Notes: generated by a model not told the origin, from the sequence alone. DNA of 44,000 nucleotides from an uncultured Pseudomonadales bacterium (GCA_947494095.1 CANLTI010000045.1:1-44000), one strand, 5' to 3'; counted from the stretch's first letter, positions 1 to 10,047 are shown. A program made the numbers and translations.

Positions 1-107
1 TTAGACTTTGCAGGAGCATAAAGTCGAGGAGCACAAAGTCGCAGATGGCTTGAGCGGCCCAGTCAATGATTCATTAGGGCCCAATTTCGGTACTCCTGAA
101 TAGTTAC
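1..107 (+). mobile_element. Partial MITE-like element (right end)
   Basis: The right part of the same element found whole at 10048-10257. It ends in the terminal inverted repeat CTGAATAGTTAC (96-107) and shares the block reading agatggcttgagcggccca plus the following region. It carries a small internal hairpin (GACTTT at 4-9, AAAGTC at 20-25) and, compared with the 10 kb copy, an extra partial duplication of that unit (about 17-31). The left end lies outside the window. If it inserted like its sisters, CATTCGTT (108-115) is one half of the target duplication. Confidence 0.8.
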
Positions 108-270
108 CATTCGTTAAGGCTTATTAAATATTTTTCTGGTTAAACAAAGCCTTCTCTATAAGCTAACCTTTAATTAATCGATCAGTTAATGCTGACATTT
201 TATATGCAGCCTCTATTATTGTTATTGATAAGTAACCCCCCATTGATACGTGAATTATGTTGATAAGTGA
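108..270. other. AT-rich upstream region of the diguanylate cyclase gene
   Basis: Non-coding, AT-rich sequence between the repeat end and the first gene. It probably carries that gene's promoter, but I see no convincing -35/-10 pair and only a weak ribosome site before the ATG at 271. Confidence 0.4.
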
Positions 271-3200
271 ATGATGTTAACCGACTGGCCAACCAGTAAG
301 CGCAGGTCTTTAGAGCGGCACGTTTATTGTGACGGTATCGCTGTGTTGCGGCCATGGCTATTGATATCGCTATTGATATTAAAAGGTGCGCTAGTATTGC
401 TCTTGTGCAGCTCTCGTCAGGTATTGGCCACGCAAGTGGCCTTAGATGCTGCCATTGAGCGGCATATGGCGCCTTATGCCGAATTTAGACATATTCAAAT
501 CTCCAACTATACAAGCGATCAAACTAATATCGGCTCCATCACAGCCATGGTACAAGATGCCAAGGGTTTTTTGTGGGTGGGTGGCGAAAATGGGTTGGCG
601 CGTTACGATGGCCATAATGTGCTGCTTTACCGCGCTGATAATAACAACAGTATTGCGGGCAATTATGTGCAAAGCCTTGCCGTAGACGAGCGCTATGTAT
701 GGGTGGCAACGGTGACAGGTATTAGCCGCTTTGATCTCAATAGTGGTGTGTTCACAAATGTATCATCGGCAAGTAATGCGTTACCGAGCAACGACGTGAC
801 CTCGGTAACACGTTATAAAAGTTGGACCTTTGCCGCAACAACCGAAGGCCTTGCGGTATTGGATGCTGATACCTTAGAGCAAAAGACACCGGCATTTATA
901 CGCAAGCTACCGGCATTAATTCATATTCGCTATGTGTATGTATACGGTGATGACCTATGGCTTGGGACAAGCCATTTGGGCCTTATTCGCGTGAATTTAT
1001 TAAGCGATGAAGTTAGCTATTATAGCCCCAACCCCAAAGACCCCAAGGCTATTGCCCACCAAGATGTACGTGGTATTTACTCGCCAGATGGCATTCATTA
1101 CTGGCTGGCTTCACTCGGTGGCGGTTTGATATTGTTTGATAGCGAGCAGCAAACATTTACCCAGTATGCGGCGCATGCCAATGCCGACAAACCCTTTGTG
1201 ACTAATGATGTATGGGGTGTATTTGGTGACACTAAAGGATATATTTGGGTCGGTACAGACAGCGCAGGTTTGTGGCGTGTTAACTTAAAAACACAAAAAA
1301 TAGAGGGCTATATTCACGACCCTAGTGTGCCGGCGTCTATTGATAGCAATAAAGCGCGGCTCGCCTTTGAAGATAAAGATCATAATATTTGGGTGGGTAG
1401 CTTTTCGGGGACATTGAATTACTATTATCGCGGCTTTGATCAAATTAAGCATTTTCGCAAGCGTAATCGTTTTCATCGGGGGTTGAATGATAATGCGATA
1501 TTATCGATTCACCCTGCGCAAAATGGCCTGTATTGGATCGGTACTGAAGGCGGCCTTGATTTACTCGATCCACAACAAGGTCGCGTTAAAAGCTTTAGTG
1601 CCAATACTGGCGCTACGTTAAAAGCTGACCCAGTGCTAGCGCTAGAAACAGACAGCCAAGGCTATTTATGGGTAGGTACATGGGGTGGCGGTGTTCAGCG
1701 CTATAATCCGCAAAATGGACAGTGGTTAAGCTTAATCGACCACCCCGATCCAACCAAAAGAATCGCCAGTGCTTATATTTGGACACTCAAAGATGATGGT
1801 AAGGGGCATTTGTGGGTAGGGACCCAAAAATTAGGTCTTTTCAAAATTAATTTAGCAACCGGTAATGTTAAGCATTACCCTTTTAACGCCATGGATACCG
1901 GCGGTATTGTAGGGGAGTTTGTACGGGATATTACCTTGGATGAACACGGTAATGTGTGGGTTGCGAGCCTTCATGGGTTGTCGCGCTATCGCCCAGAGAG
2001 TGATGACTTTGATATCACCACACACGACCCTGACAACAGCAATAGTTTAAGTAGTAATCAGTTAATTGCGATTATGGCGCACTCCAATGGTGATATATGG
2101 TTTGCGTCACGGTCCGCGGGTATTAGCGTATATAATCCTACCACCAAAACTTACCGCCACTTGGCTGTCAAAGAGGGCCTGCCTAGCCCGGCGGTGAGCT
2201 GCATCGTTGAAGATGCCCAGGGCGATGTCTGGGCAGGTACCCCCTCGGGGTTAGTGCGTGTTACCGCTGATTTTTCACAGGTGCAGGTCTACCGGCAAGC
2301 CAATGGCCTAGCGGGCTCTAATTATAATCGCAATGCCTGTTATGCCGATCAGCAAGGCCAAGTGTGGGTAGGCAGCAAAGAAGGGCTGAGCATTTTTGAG
2401 CCCTCTATATTAGAGCAAACGCAAAAATCCAGTCATACGGTGTTGTCGGGTTTGCGCATTAACTATAGCCAAGCTCAAGCGAGTACTTATTGGCAAACGC
2501 AAATGCAGCTACCTCAGGCGTTGCATTATAAGCAAAATTCAGTGAGCTTTGAATTTTCGCTCAATCAATTTCATTTACCGCAATTTAATGAATATCGCTA
2601 TCGCTTGCACGGTTTTGATACCTCTTGGCAAAACATTAATCGAGGTAACTCGGCCATTTATACCAATTTAGATCCTGGGCAATATACGTTTGAAGTTAAA
2701 GGTAAAAGTGCTAATGGTCAATGGGCAGAGACGGCAACCACGATTAGTTTTAGCATTAACCCTCCGCCTTGGCGGCAGTGGTGGGCTTATTTACTCTATG
2801 CTAGTTTTATCACTGTTGCTTTTGCGGGCTATCGTAATTATATGGCGGTGCGCGCGCGCAGTTTAGTGTATCAGCAGCTCTCGCAGCAAGATCAGCTTAC
2901 GCAGCTCCCTAACCGCTTAGCTTTAAATAATCGTATTGAAAACTGGCTAAAAGCTGGTAAAGCATTCAGTGTGATTATTATTGATCTGGATTTATTTAAA
3001 AATATTAATGATACCTATGGACATGAAGCAGGCGATATTATCCTTAAGGCGTTTGCGACGATTGCACAATCTGAAATTCGCGATTGTGATTTATTAGGGC
3101 GCTGGGGTGGAGAAGAATTTTTGGTGTTGTGCGACAGTAATAACCTCAGTACCGTTAAAAATATTGCCGAGCGCATCCAAAAAAATGTCGCAATGCAATC

Positions 3201-3354
3201 GTTTCTTTATTACCACCAAACCATAGAGCTTACGATTAGTGCAGGCTGTGCCGTGCGTGAGTTAGAAGAAAGCTTTACCGAATTATTCCATCGTGCTGAT
3301 CAGGCTTTGTATTTTGCAAAAGAAGGCGGGCGCAATTGCGTGATGGCTGCTTAA
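271..3354 (+). CDS. Membrane diguanylate cyclase with periplasmic propeller sensor
   Basis: A 1027-residue sensor that probably makes the second messenger c-di-GMP in response to a periplasmic signal. The layout is a signal or membrane segment at about 28-52, then many two-component-regulator propeller repeats (recurring LWVGT / VWVG motifs, about 75-740), a Y_Y_Y domain (about 770-835), a membrane helix (about 835-857) and a C-terminal GGDEF domain. The active-site motif is GGEEF (946-950). The inhibitory site is intact: R937-D-C-D940 stands exactly five residues before it. Proteins of this shape in marine polysaccharide degraders resemble the sensory half of hybrid two-component systems, with the kinase replaced by a cyclase; a carbohydrate ligand is inference. 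Two ATGs (271 and 274) are possible starts. It appears monocistronic. Confidence 0.93.
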   Translation: MMLTDWPTSKRRSLERHVYCDGIAVLRPWLLISLLILKGALVLLLCSSRQVLATQVALDAAIERHMAPYAEFRHIQISNYTSDQTNIGSITAMVQDAKGFLWVGGENGLARYDGHNVLLYRADNNNSIAGNYVQSLAVDERYVWVATVTGISRFDLNSGVFTNVSSASNALPSNDVTSVTRYKSWTFAATTEGLAVLDADTLEQKTPAFIRKLPALIHIRYVYVYGDDLWLGTSHLGLIRVNLLSDEVSYYSPNPKDPKAIAHQDVRGIYSPDGIHYWLASLGGGLILFDSEQQTFTQYAAHANADKPFVTNDVWGVFGDTKGYIWVGTDSAGLWRVNLKTQKIEGYIHDPSVPASIDSNKARLAFEDKDHNIWVGSFSGTLNYYYRGFDQIKHFRKRNRFHRGLNDNAILSIHPAQNGLYWIGTEGGLDLLDPQQGRVKSFSANTGATLKADPVLALETDSQGYLWVGTWGGGVQRYNPQNGQWLSLIDHPDPTKRIASAYIWTLKDDGKGHLWVGTQKLGLFKINLATGNVKHYPFNAMDTGGIVGEFVRDITLDEHGNVWVASLHGLSRYRPESDDFDITTHDPDNSNSLSSNQLIAIMAHSNGDIWFASRSAGISVYNPTTKTYRHLAVKEGLPSPAVSCIVEDAQGDVWAGTPSGLVRVTADFSQVQVYRQANGLAGSNYNRNACYADQQGQVWVGSKEGLSIFEPSILEQTQKSSHTVLSGLRINYSQAQASTYWQTQMQLPQALHYKQNSVSFEFSLNQFHLPQFNEYRYRLHGFDTSWQNINRGNSAIYTNLDPGQYTFEVKGKSANGQWAETATTISFSINPPPWRQWWAYLLYASFITVAFAGYRNYMAVRARSLVYQQLSQQDQLTQLPNRLALNNRIENWLKAGKAFSVIIIDLDLFKNINDTYGHEAGDIILKAFATIAQSEIRDCDLLGRWGGEEFLVLCDSNNLSTVKNIAERIQKNVAMQSFLYYHQTIELTISAGCAVRELEESFTELFHRADQALYFAKEGGRNCVMAA

Positions 3355-3675
3355 GTGTAGGTTTTAGTATGGCGTCGCTATGCCAGCTTACAGTATCGGC
3401 TGTATCCAAGTTTATCTATTCTATCTCCCCTCCTTATTGACTGTAGGCTGGCGCTCAATCAATGCGCTACGCAGTTTTTGTAAGCTTGGATCAATGGCTT
3501 ATCTAACAATGTTTAAATGAATAAAAATTTGTTATTAGTATCACTTTTTTATTCAATAACCTCATCTATTTAATATTTTTAGTAGTAATAGCTTCTAGAT
3601 GTAGCAGCTTGAAATCGTGCATCATTATTTCACATAATACTAATAATCCGCGGCATACCTCTGGAGAAATTAAAA
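3355..3675. other. Intergenic region with likely promoter of the FAS1 gene
   Basis: 321 bp without a credible reading frame. It becomes AT-rich toward its right end. A plausible sigma70-type promoter lies at 3609-3638, and a ribosome site (TGGAGAA) stands about 8 bases before the ATG at 3676. No terminator with a T-run was seen for the upstream gene. Confidence 0.5.
3609..3638 (+). promoter_or_regulatory. Candidate sigma70 promoter for the FAS1 lipoprotein
   Basis: TTGAAA (3609-3614), an 18-bp spacer and CATAAT (3633-3638), about 38 bases before the start codon. It matches the consensus at 5/6 and 5/6 positions. Found by eye only. Confidence 0.45.
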
Positions 3676-5610
3676 ATGAATGATTATGACTCTTACAAAA
3701 TACCTAAGTATAAAATAGATGGCCATTCAAGTGCTGCTAAGGCTTTAAAGCTCCCAGCCATCGCCGCTTGCGCACTTATTTTGGCTGCGTGTGGCAGCGA
3801 TAATAAAAATAACGGCAATGATAATAGCAGTAGCACACCTTCAACGCCTGCTCCGCAGTTGACTATTTTTGATATAGCGGCAGATGACGAACGCTTTGAT
3901 AGTTTGGAGTTAGCTCTAACCACAACAGGCCTAGATGAGGCTCTCGATAATCCTGGTGCGACTTACACCGTATTTGCACCCACCGATGACGCCTTTGAAA
4001 AATTAGGTGACACACTCAATACTTTACTGTCAGATCCTGATGCGCTATCAAATATTTTACAATATCATGTCATTGATGGCGCAGCGGTCGATGCCGCAAC
4101 AGCTATTAGCCTTGCCGGTAATACGCAAGAAATGCTCAATAAAAGTAATATAGCCATCACCTTACAAGGTGATGATTTGTACATTAATAATGCTAAAGTT
4201 ATTATTACGGATATAGCCGCATCAAACGGTATTATTCATGCTATCGATACTGTAATTACACCGCCTGCCCCGACCGATATTGACGGTACAATTATTGATG
4301 CAGCCGTTGGTACCCCCGAATTATCGACACTAGTAAGCGCTATAGAAGCGGCTGGCCTAGTTGATTTACTCAGTGACGAAACAAAAATGTTTACAGTATT
4401 TGCACCACTGAATTCAGCCTTTGATAAAATAGATGATGATGCGTTAACTGCATTATTAGCAGATAGCGAAGCGCTAACCGATGTACTTACCTACCATGTG
4501 ATTAGTGACAGCGATGTAGACTCAATAACCGCATTGAGCTTATCGGGCAAAACAGTGACAATGGCTAATGGCGATGACATTCATATTATGATGAAAGACG
4601 GTAAGCTCTTTGTTAATCATTCAGAGGTTGTAACAAAAGATATTGTCACTAAAAACGGTACAGTGCACTTAATTGATACTGTCCTTATGCCGCCTGTAGG
4701 CTCGATTACTGATATCGCTGCTGCCGATGATCGCTTTGAGACATTAGTCGCTGCATTACAAGCGACCGAATTAGATAAAGTATTAGCTGATAAATCAAAA
4801 GTATTTACGGTATTTGCGCCGACTGATGATGCCTTTGATAAATTAGGCGAAGAAACTATTAATGCGTTATTAGCCGACACCGATACTTTAAGTAATATTT
4901 TACTCTACCACGTAGTCGCTGATGCGAGTGTGAACGCTAAAGCGGCACTGGCAACTGCTGCCGCAGGCGAGACTGTTGCAACGGTAAACGGTAGTGATAT
5001 TAGCCTCACCGTGACCGATGGTGAGCTGTATATTAATAACTCTAAAGTTATTATCACCGATATTATGGCCGATAACGGTATTATTCATGTGGTTGATACT
5101 GTGATTGTACCGCCTAAAAATATTTATCAAACCGCTATTGATGCCGATGTTTTTGATGTGTTAGCCGAGGCTTTAATTGCAGCAGGTGTTGATGAAGAGC
5201 AAGCGAAAGCAGAGGCAACAAAAACGGTATTTGAAGCCACTGAGCTCACTACTGTGCTGAGTGATGAAACGGCCATTTATACATTATTTGTACCTACGGC
5301 TGAGGCTTTTAGTACACTAGGCAATGATGTATTAAATGATTTAGCCCAAAACCCAGAGAAGCTCAAAGATATTTTGTTGTACCATACGGTCGTTGGTGCA
5401 AAACTAGATGCAGCCGATGCTATTGCTGCCGGTAGTGCGCAGGGCGGCACAGATGTCACCATGGCTAATGCGGCGGGCGATACTGCCAAGGTTGAACTGA
5501 TCGACGGCATGCTCTACGTGAATGACGCCAAAGTGGTAACTACCAATATTCAAGCGAGTAATGGCATTATTCACTTTATCGATAAAGTTATTTTACCTAC
5601 GGCACAATAA
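3676..5610 (+). CDS. Lipoprotein with four fasciclin (FAS1) domains
   Basis: 644 residues. A hydrophobic stretch ends in a lipobox, L36-A-A-C39, so the mature protein is probably lipid-anchored after Cys39, followed by an Asn/Ser/Thr/Pro-rich linker. Four FAS1 repeats follow (about 64-197, 205-340, 345-480 and 490-644). Each has the H1-type motif (YTVFAPTDDAF or a close variant), a central YHV motif and the H2-type motif (NGIIHxIDTVI). FAS1 domains act in adhesion and cell-surface contacts; a role in attachment or biofilm is inference, though the cyclase next door fits it. The region before the hydrophobic core is unusually long (about 25 residues), so a later start is possible, but the ribosome site supports 3676. 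The fourth repeat has a longer insertion (EEQAKAEATK) than the others. Confidence 0.93.
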   Translation: MNDYDSYKIPKYKIDGHSSAAKALKLPAIAACALILAACGSDNKNNGNDNSSSTPSTPAPQLTIFDIAADDERFDSLELALTTTGLDEALDNPGATYTVFAPTDDAFEKLGDTLNTLLSDPDALSNILQYHVIDGAAVDAATAISLAGNTQEMLNKSNIAITLQGDDLYINNAKVIITDIAASNGIIHAIDTVITPPAPTDIDGTIIDAAVGTPELSTLVSAIEAAGLVDLLSDETKMFTVFAPLNSAFDKIDDDALTALLADSEALTDVLTYHVISDSDVDSITALSLSGKTVTMANGDDIHIMMKDGKLFVNHSEVVTKDIVTKNGTVHLIDTVLMPPVGSITDIAAADDRFETLVAALQATELDKVLADKSKVFTVFAPTDDAFDKLGEETINALLADTDTLSNILLYHVVADASVNAKAALATAAAGETVATVNGSDISLTVTDGELYINNSKVIITDIMADNGIIHVVDTVIVPPKNIYQTAIDADVFDVLAEALIAAGVDEEQAKAEATKTVFEATELTTVLSDETAIYTLFVPTAEAFSTLGNDVLNDLAQNPEKLKDILLYHTVVGAKLDAADAIAAGSAQGGTDVTMANAAGDTAKVELIDGMLYVNDAKVVTTNIQASNGIIHFIDKVILPTAQ

Positions 5611-5633
5611 TTATTTAAAAATCATAAAGTCGT

Positions 5634-5665
5634 AAAAAGCGCAATCTCAAATGATTGCGCTTTTT
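5634..5665. terminator. Bidirectional rho-independent terminator
   Basis: A 13-bp perfect stem (AAAAAGCGCAATC / GATTGCGCTTTTT) with a 6-base loop. It has T-runs on both strands and lies between the convergent FAS1 and sbcC genes, so it can end both transcripts. Confidence 0.9.
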
Positions 5666-5667
5666 TA

Positions 5668-8600
5668 TTATGCGCTTAAGCTAATTTTGCTGCCACTAGC
5701 ACTACTAGTGATATCGACACGCAATGCCATTTGTTCTTTTAACTCACTCACGTGGCTAATAATGCCAATCATTTTACCCGAGTGCTGTAAATCAATGAGT
5801 GTTTGTAGCGCTAAATCTAGAGCCTCTTGATCTAAACTGCCAAAACCTTCATCAATAAATAATGCATCAAGCTGAATACCACCGGCATAGGCTTGCACTA
5901 CATCGGTTAAGCCTAGCGCTAACGCAAGTGCAGCCAAAAATGATTCTCCACCACTTAAGGTCGCTGCGCTACGGGTTTTGCCTGTGTGGTTATCTTCTAT
6001 TAATAAATCAAGGCCCGAGGCGCCGCCGCCTTTAGTGCGCTCTAAATTACGCAGTAAACGGTAACGGCCTTTACTCATTTTAATTAAACGCTCACTGGCC
6101 TCAATCAATACATCATCTAATAAAACACCCAGCACAAAGCGCTGCAAACTTATGCGCTTTCCACTTTTACCACTCGCGCAATCGGACAGTGTGGCCACTA
6201 AACGGTGTTGCTCTTCCAGTGCAGTCGATTTTTTTAAAATATTTTTGAGTTTTGTTAATGTTGTTTTTATTTGATCGACTAGGCCTTGTTGCTTTTGCCA
6301 GTAGGTAAGCTGTACGGTATAGTTCTGGCTACTTATTTGCGCAGTAGTTTGTAAGGCTTGCATATCAGGCGGGTTTTGACCGTTTAATTTTTGTGTTTGT
6401 GCCTTAATAACCGCTTGTAAGTCATTGGTGCTTTTGTCGTAATGTGCAACCTCTGCCGCTAGGGCATATTCTTGCTCAGAGGTTAATAGCGCGCTATTAA
6501 AGGCATTGGTATTTTTAAAACCATGGCTATTAAGTTGCAGTACCCAATGGGTCTTTGCTTTGTTTAATTCGGCGAGCAGGGCATCACAATTATTTTTTAG
6601 CTCGGCGGTTAATTGTTGCTTTTTAATCAATACCGTATTGGCGCTATCAAAGGTCTCTTGGCTTTGTTGCTGTTGCTGCTCTAGGGCGGCAATATTTAGC
6701 TCTAGTTGTTTTATATTATGGGTGAGAACGGTTTTATTGCGCTGCTCTTCAGGTATGGCTTGCTCTAATAGCTTTAATCGGTCATGGGCTACTGCAAGGC
6801 TGGCTTGTGATTGGCTTAATAATACTTGCTGCTCTTTTAGTACTTGCTGGTCCTTATTGAGCAATGTTGTCGTGCTGGCTGCGTGCTCGGCGAGTTGCTC
6901 TAAAGTCACCTCGGCGTTTTTTAATGCTTTAATATCATCGGTAATTTTTTTGCAGGCTTCGCGCAGTTGATGAATATCAGTATGGGCTTCACTCGCTAAC
7001 AGTTGCGCTATTTCGTGCTGCTGTTTGGTTGCGTTTTTATGTTCTGTGTTTAAGCGGGTTAATGCTAGATTATGCGTATTGAGCTGTGCATTAGCGTTTT
7101 CGAGCACTTGTTTTTGCTGTTTAATTGCTGCCACATCGACTAACTGATCGTCTGTTGTATTGGCCGGCTTAGGGTGATTGGTCGAGCCACACACCAAGCA
7201 GGCGGTATTAGGCTGCAACTGCTGCGCTAAAATAGCGGCTTGCTGGCTGTGCCATAAATACTCGAGTTGTTGTAGCGCTTGGTTTTCATGATTGCAATTA
7301 TTTTTAGCTTGCTCAATGGTGGCGTTTAGTGGGCCTATCTGGGCATTTAATCCTGTTATAGCCTGTTCTAATTCGTCACGTTGTTTAAGCCGCGTGCCTA
7401 ACTGTACTTGGCGTTCGCGTTCAGTTTCTAGGGCGGGTAGTTGCGCTAAGCTATCTTTTAAACTTGATGTCGTCTTTCTGTTTTCGTCGATGGATTTTTC
7501 GTGTTGGGCGATGGCTTGGCTAAGTGCATCACAGCGCTGTTTATTTTTAAGAGTTTGCTCGGTGGCCGTTGACGTGTTGGCTTGCGCTTGGTGTAGTTCA
7601 TCGATTTTAGGCAATAATGCGGCTAATACGCGTAGTTGCTCTTGTTGCTGGGGTATATTTTGTGCATCAATAGTGGCTTGTTTAAGCTGTGTTTGTGCAT
7701 GGAGCATAGCGCTGTGTGCTTGTTGCAAGCCTTGCTCTTCTAAAGTTAAGCGCTGCTGAGCCTGTTGAGTTTTATTATTAATAAACTCAAAATTATTGTG
7801 ATCGGCTTTAATTGCCTTAGCGTGTTCGCCTTGCTTTAAGGTGGTCTTTTTAATTGCAAATTGCTCCTTTTGATCGAGCAATGTGCCAAGTTTTTTTTGG
7901 TCTGTGGCTAACTGGTCAAACTCTTTTACTGTGTTATCTGCTAGCTCTAGGTTTTTTTGTTGTTGGTCGTGCTCTTTTTTGGCGGCATCTCTTGCTTGCT
8001 CTATCTCGATTAATATGTGTTGTTGCTCTTGCCAATAGTGTTGCAGTGCATCGCTATCTTCGGCGTTATAATCGGCCAAAAGGTTACTGGTATCGTGTTT
8101 GAGTAGCTTATATCGAGAGTCAACCTCTTTGGCGGCCGCTTTGAGTTTATCCTCTAATCGCTTGTAGGCATGAGTTTGAAAGAGAGTGCTAAAGATTTTT
8201 TCACGATCGCCAGAGTCGGCCAATAAAAAGTCACGAAATTTACCTTGGGGCAATATCATCACCTGACGAAACTGCTCTACGGTTAAGCCCATTAATTGAG
8301 TGATGTACTGAGTGACTTGATTGGCTTTTTTGGCGGTAATAATGGTTTCTTTATTGTCTTCAATAAGCCATAAACTGGCTTCGGTTTGCTGTGTGGTGGT
8401 GCCTTCGCCACGGGCTTTGTTGCGTTCTTGCTGGGGTATGCGCTCTACGGTGTACTGTTGGCCTTTAATTTCAAAGGTTAACCTGACTTGAGTACGTGTT
8501 TCGTGAGTGGCGTGGTCGCAGCGCATTTGTGCGGCATCGCGGTCGCTACCACTGGTTTGGCCATACAAGGCAAAACACATGGCATCTAGCAGCGTACTTT

Positions 8601-8721
8601 TACCCGCACCGGTGGCGCCATTAATTAAAAACAATGGGTTTTGACCCAGCTGGGTAAAGTCTAATACTTGCTCGCCTGCAAAGGGGCCAAAAGCTTGAAC
8701 CGTTAGTTTTAGTGGCTTCAT
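5668..8721 (-). CDS. sbcC: SbcC, ATPase subunit of the SbcCD nuclease
   Basis: 1017 residues, normal for the family. SbcC is an SMC/Rad50-type ATPase that with SbcD cuts hairpins and long palindromes and processes DNA ends. Visible features are Walker A GATGAGKST (35-43), a long coiled coil rich in Gln and Ala, a zinc hook C508-L-V-C511 at the coil apex, a second coil, the ABC signature LSGGES (922-927), and Walker B LDALFIDEGFGSLD shortly after. The ATG overlaps the sbcD stop by 4 bases (ATGA), so the two are translationally coupled. It ends at the shared terminator at 5634-5665. Confidence 0.97.
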   Translation of the reverse strand: MKPLKLTVQAFGPFAGEQVLDFTQLGQNPLFLINGATGAGKSTLLDAMCFALYGQTSGSDRDAAQMRCDHATHETRTQVRLTFEIKGQQYTVERIPQQERNKARGEGTTTQQTEASLWLIEDNKETIITAKKANQVTQYITQLMGLTVEQFRQVMILPQGKFRDFLLADSGDREKIFSTLFQTHAYKRLEDKLKAAAKEVDSRYKLLKHDTSNLLADYNAEDSDALQHYWQEQQHILIEIEQARDAAKKEHDQQQKNLELADNTVKEFDQLATDQKKLGTLLDQKEQFAIKKTTLKQGEHAKAIKADHNNFEFINNKTQQAQQRLTLEEQGLQQAHSAMLHAQTQLKQATIDAQNIPQQQEQLRVLAALLPKIDELHQAQANTSTATEQTLKNKQRCDALSQAIAQHEKSIDENRKTTSSLKDSLAQLPALETERERQVQLGTRLKQRDELEQAITGLNAQIGPLNATIEQAKNNCNHENQALQQLEYLWHSQQAAILAQQLQPNTACLVCGSTNHPKPANTTDDQLVDVAAIKQQKQVLENANAQLNTHNLALTRLNTEHKNATKQQHEIAQLLASEAHTDIHQLREACKKITDDIKALKNAEVTLEQLAEHAASTTTLLNKDQQVLKEQQVLLSQSQASLAVAHDRLKLLEQAIPEEQRNKTVLTHNIKQLELNIAALEQQQQQSQETFDSANTVLIKKQQLTAELKNNCDALLAELNKAKTHWVLQLNSHGFKNTNAFNSALLTSEQEYALAAEVAHYDKSTNDLQAVIKAQTQKLNGQNPPDMQALQTTAQISSQNYTVQLTYWQKQQGLVDQIKTTLTKLKNILKKSTALEEQHRLVATLSDCASGKSGKRISLQRFVLGVLLDDVLIEASERLIKMSKGRYRLLRNLERTKGGGASGLDLLIEDNHTGKTRSAATLSGGESFLAALALALGLTDVVQAYAGGIQLDALFIDEGFGSLDQEALDLALQTLIDLQHSGKMIGIISHVSELKEQMALRVDITSSASGSKISLSA

Positions 8722-9869
8722 GCTTCGTCTCCGGTTTGCTCATGGTGTATTTGGTCGAGTAAGTTGGCGATATACTTTTTTTGGCTGTCATCCATAGCCT
8801 CACCCGTCGCCTCTTTAAAAAAGTCGGCAAACATCGCTTGCTCGTTGTGTTGTAGCGCTTTATTGGCTTGCTGCGTATTGTGGCTATTTTGTAAAAAGGT
8901 TTTTTCTAGCTGTAATACATTTGGGTAAACCGTCCGCAATTTGGCCATCGCATCTAATAATGCATGCTTATCGGTAAGTGTAACGGCTAAAAAGTCATTA
9001 CTGTGCGGGTCATTTTGGCCAGCAGCTATTAATGCATCCAGCTCGCCCTCTAAGGTGCGCATATTGCGTAGCGGTGTTAAAGGCAGCTGTGTTATCGCTG
9101 GCGGCAGATCTACAGTCAGCTCAACTAATGTAACGGCCTTGTTGTGCTTGTGCTCAGAAAAACTGTACTTAAGCGGTGAGCCGCTATAGCGAATATACTC
9201 GGCACCGCGTTTTTGTTGGCCATGTAAATGGCCCAGTGCGACATAATCAAAGGGTTGCATTGGGCTTGCACTCACACGATCGGCACCACCAATAGCAAGC
9301 GGCCTTTCTGAGTCACAAGCCTCAGCGCCACTAACAAAACAATGGCTAAGCAAAATACGAAAGTCTGTGGTTTTTGGTGTTTCGAGTATGCGTTGCACTA
9401 AAAAGGTGTGGGCTTCATCAAATGTTTTAGCAGGTATATCAAATAGCGAGCGAACCTGCTCGGGCGCATGGTATGCAATACCATAAAAGTCAGCGCTTTG
9501 TCCTTGGGCGTTTGTGAGAGTGATTGCTTGGTTACTATCTTTAAGGCTGTGAAAGATATGCAAATTTTGATTGGATAGTGACCTGGCCCCAAAGGCTAAG
9601 CGCTCAGCACTGTCGTGGTTGCCACTAATTAGTATGACAGGGATATTGTGTATTTGTGTGAGAGTATGGAGCGTGTCGTCTAACAATGTCATAGCCGATG
9701 ACGGCGGCACAGCTCGATCAAAAATATCACCGGCAATAAGCACGGCATCTACCTGCTGCTCGGTTGCATAAGCGATTATTTGCTCCAATATAAATGCTTG
9801 ATCCTCTAATAAAGACACATTATGAAACACCCGCCCAAGGTGCCAATCTGAGGTGTGCAGTAGTTTCAT
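8718..9869 (-). CDS. sbcD: SbcD, nuclease subunit of SbcCD
   Basis: 383 residues. A calcineurin-type metallophosphoesterase that supplies the Mn-dependent nuclease activity. Phosphoesterase motifs occur in order: DWHLGR near the N-terminus, GDIFDRAVPP, GNHDS and GHLHG. The start is taken as the ATG at 9869 (MKLLHTSDWHLG, the usual beginning); a TTG codon lies just before it. An AGGCGG ribosome-site-like stretch stands upstream. It is first in the sbcDC operon. Confidence 0.97.
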   Translation of the reverse strand: MKLLHTSDWHLGRVFHNVSLLEDQAFILEQIIAYATEQQVDAVLIAGDIFDRAVPPSSAMTLLDDTLHTLTQIHNIPVILISGNHDSAERLAFGARSLSNQNLHIFHSLKDSNQAITLTNAQGQSADFYGIAYHAPEQVRSLFDIPAKTFDEAHTFLVQRILETPKTTDFRILLSHCFVSGAEACDSERPLAIGGADRVSASPMQPFDYVALGHLHGQQKRGAEYIRYSGSPLKYSFSEHKHNKAVTLVELTVDLPPAITQLPLTPLRNMRTLEGELDALIAAGQNDPHSNDFLAVTLTDKHALLDAMAKLRTVYPNVLQLEKTFLQNSHNTQQANKALQHNEQAMFADFFKEATGEAMDDSQKKYIANLLDQIHHEQTGDEA

Positions 9870-10039
9870 CAAAAAGCCGCCTGTTTAGTGTTATAGAGAG
9901 TGGCAGGCTAGCGGGTGTTAAGGTAATGGGCAAGTGAATCACGTATTGGGCGCTAAAAATTAGCGTGGCTTACTTTGCTGCGTTGCTTCTTAATGCATTT
10001 ATCACTAGCATGCGCCCTTAAAATTGACGTACTTCTTTT

Positions 10040-10047
10040 ATTGTATT
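10040..10047 (+). repeat. Target-site duplication, left copy
   Basis: ATTGTATT directly precedes the element and is repeated exactly at 10258-10265, directly after it. Confidence 0.9.

Noticed and set aside
6506..8102. Several plus-strand open frames inside sbcC
   Set aside because: Cysteine/serine-rich shadow frames opposite the Gln/Ala-rich coiled coil; no ribosome sites or family motifs.
9890..10047. Cobalamin riboswitch upstream of cobQ
   Set aside because: No recognisable B12-box or conserved core could be found; the stretch lies between sbcD and a MITE.
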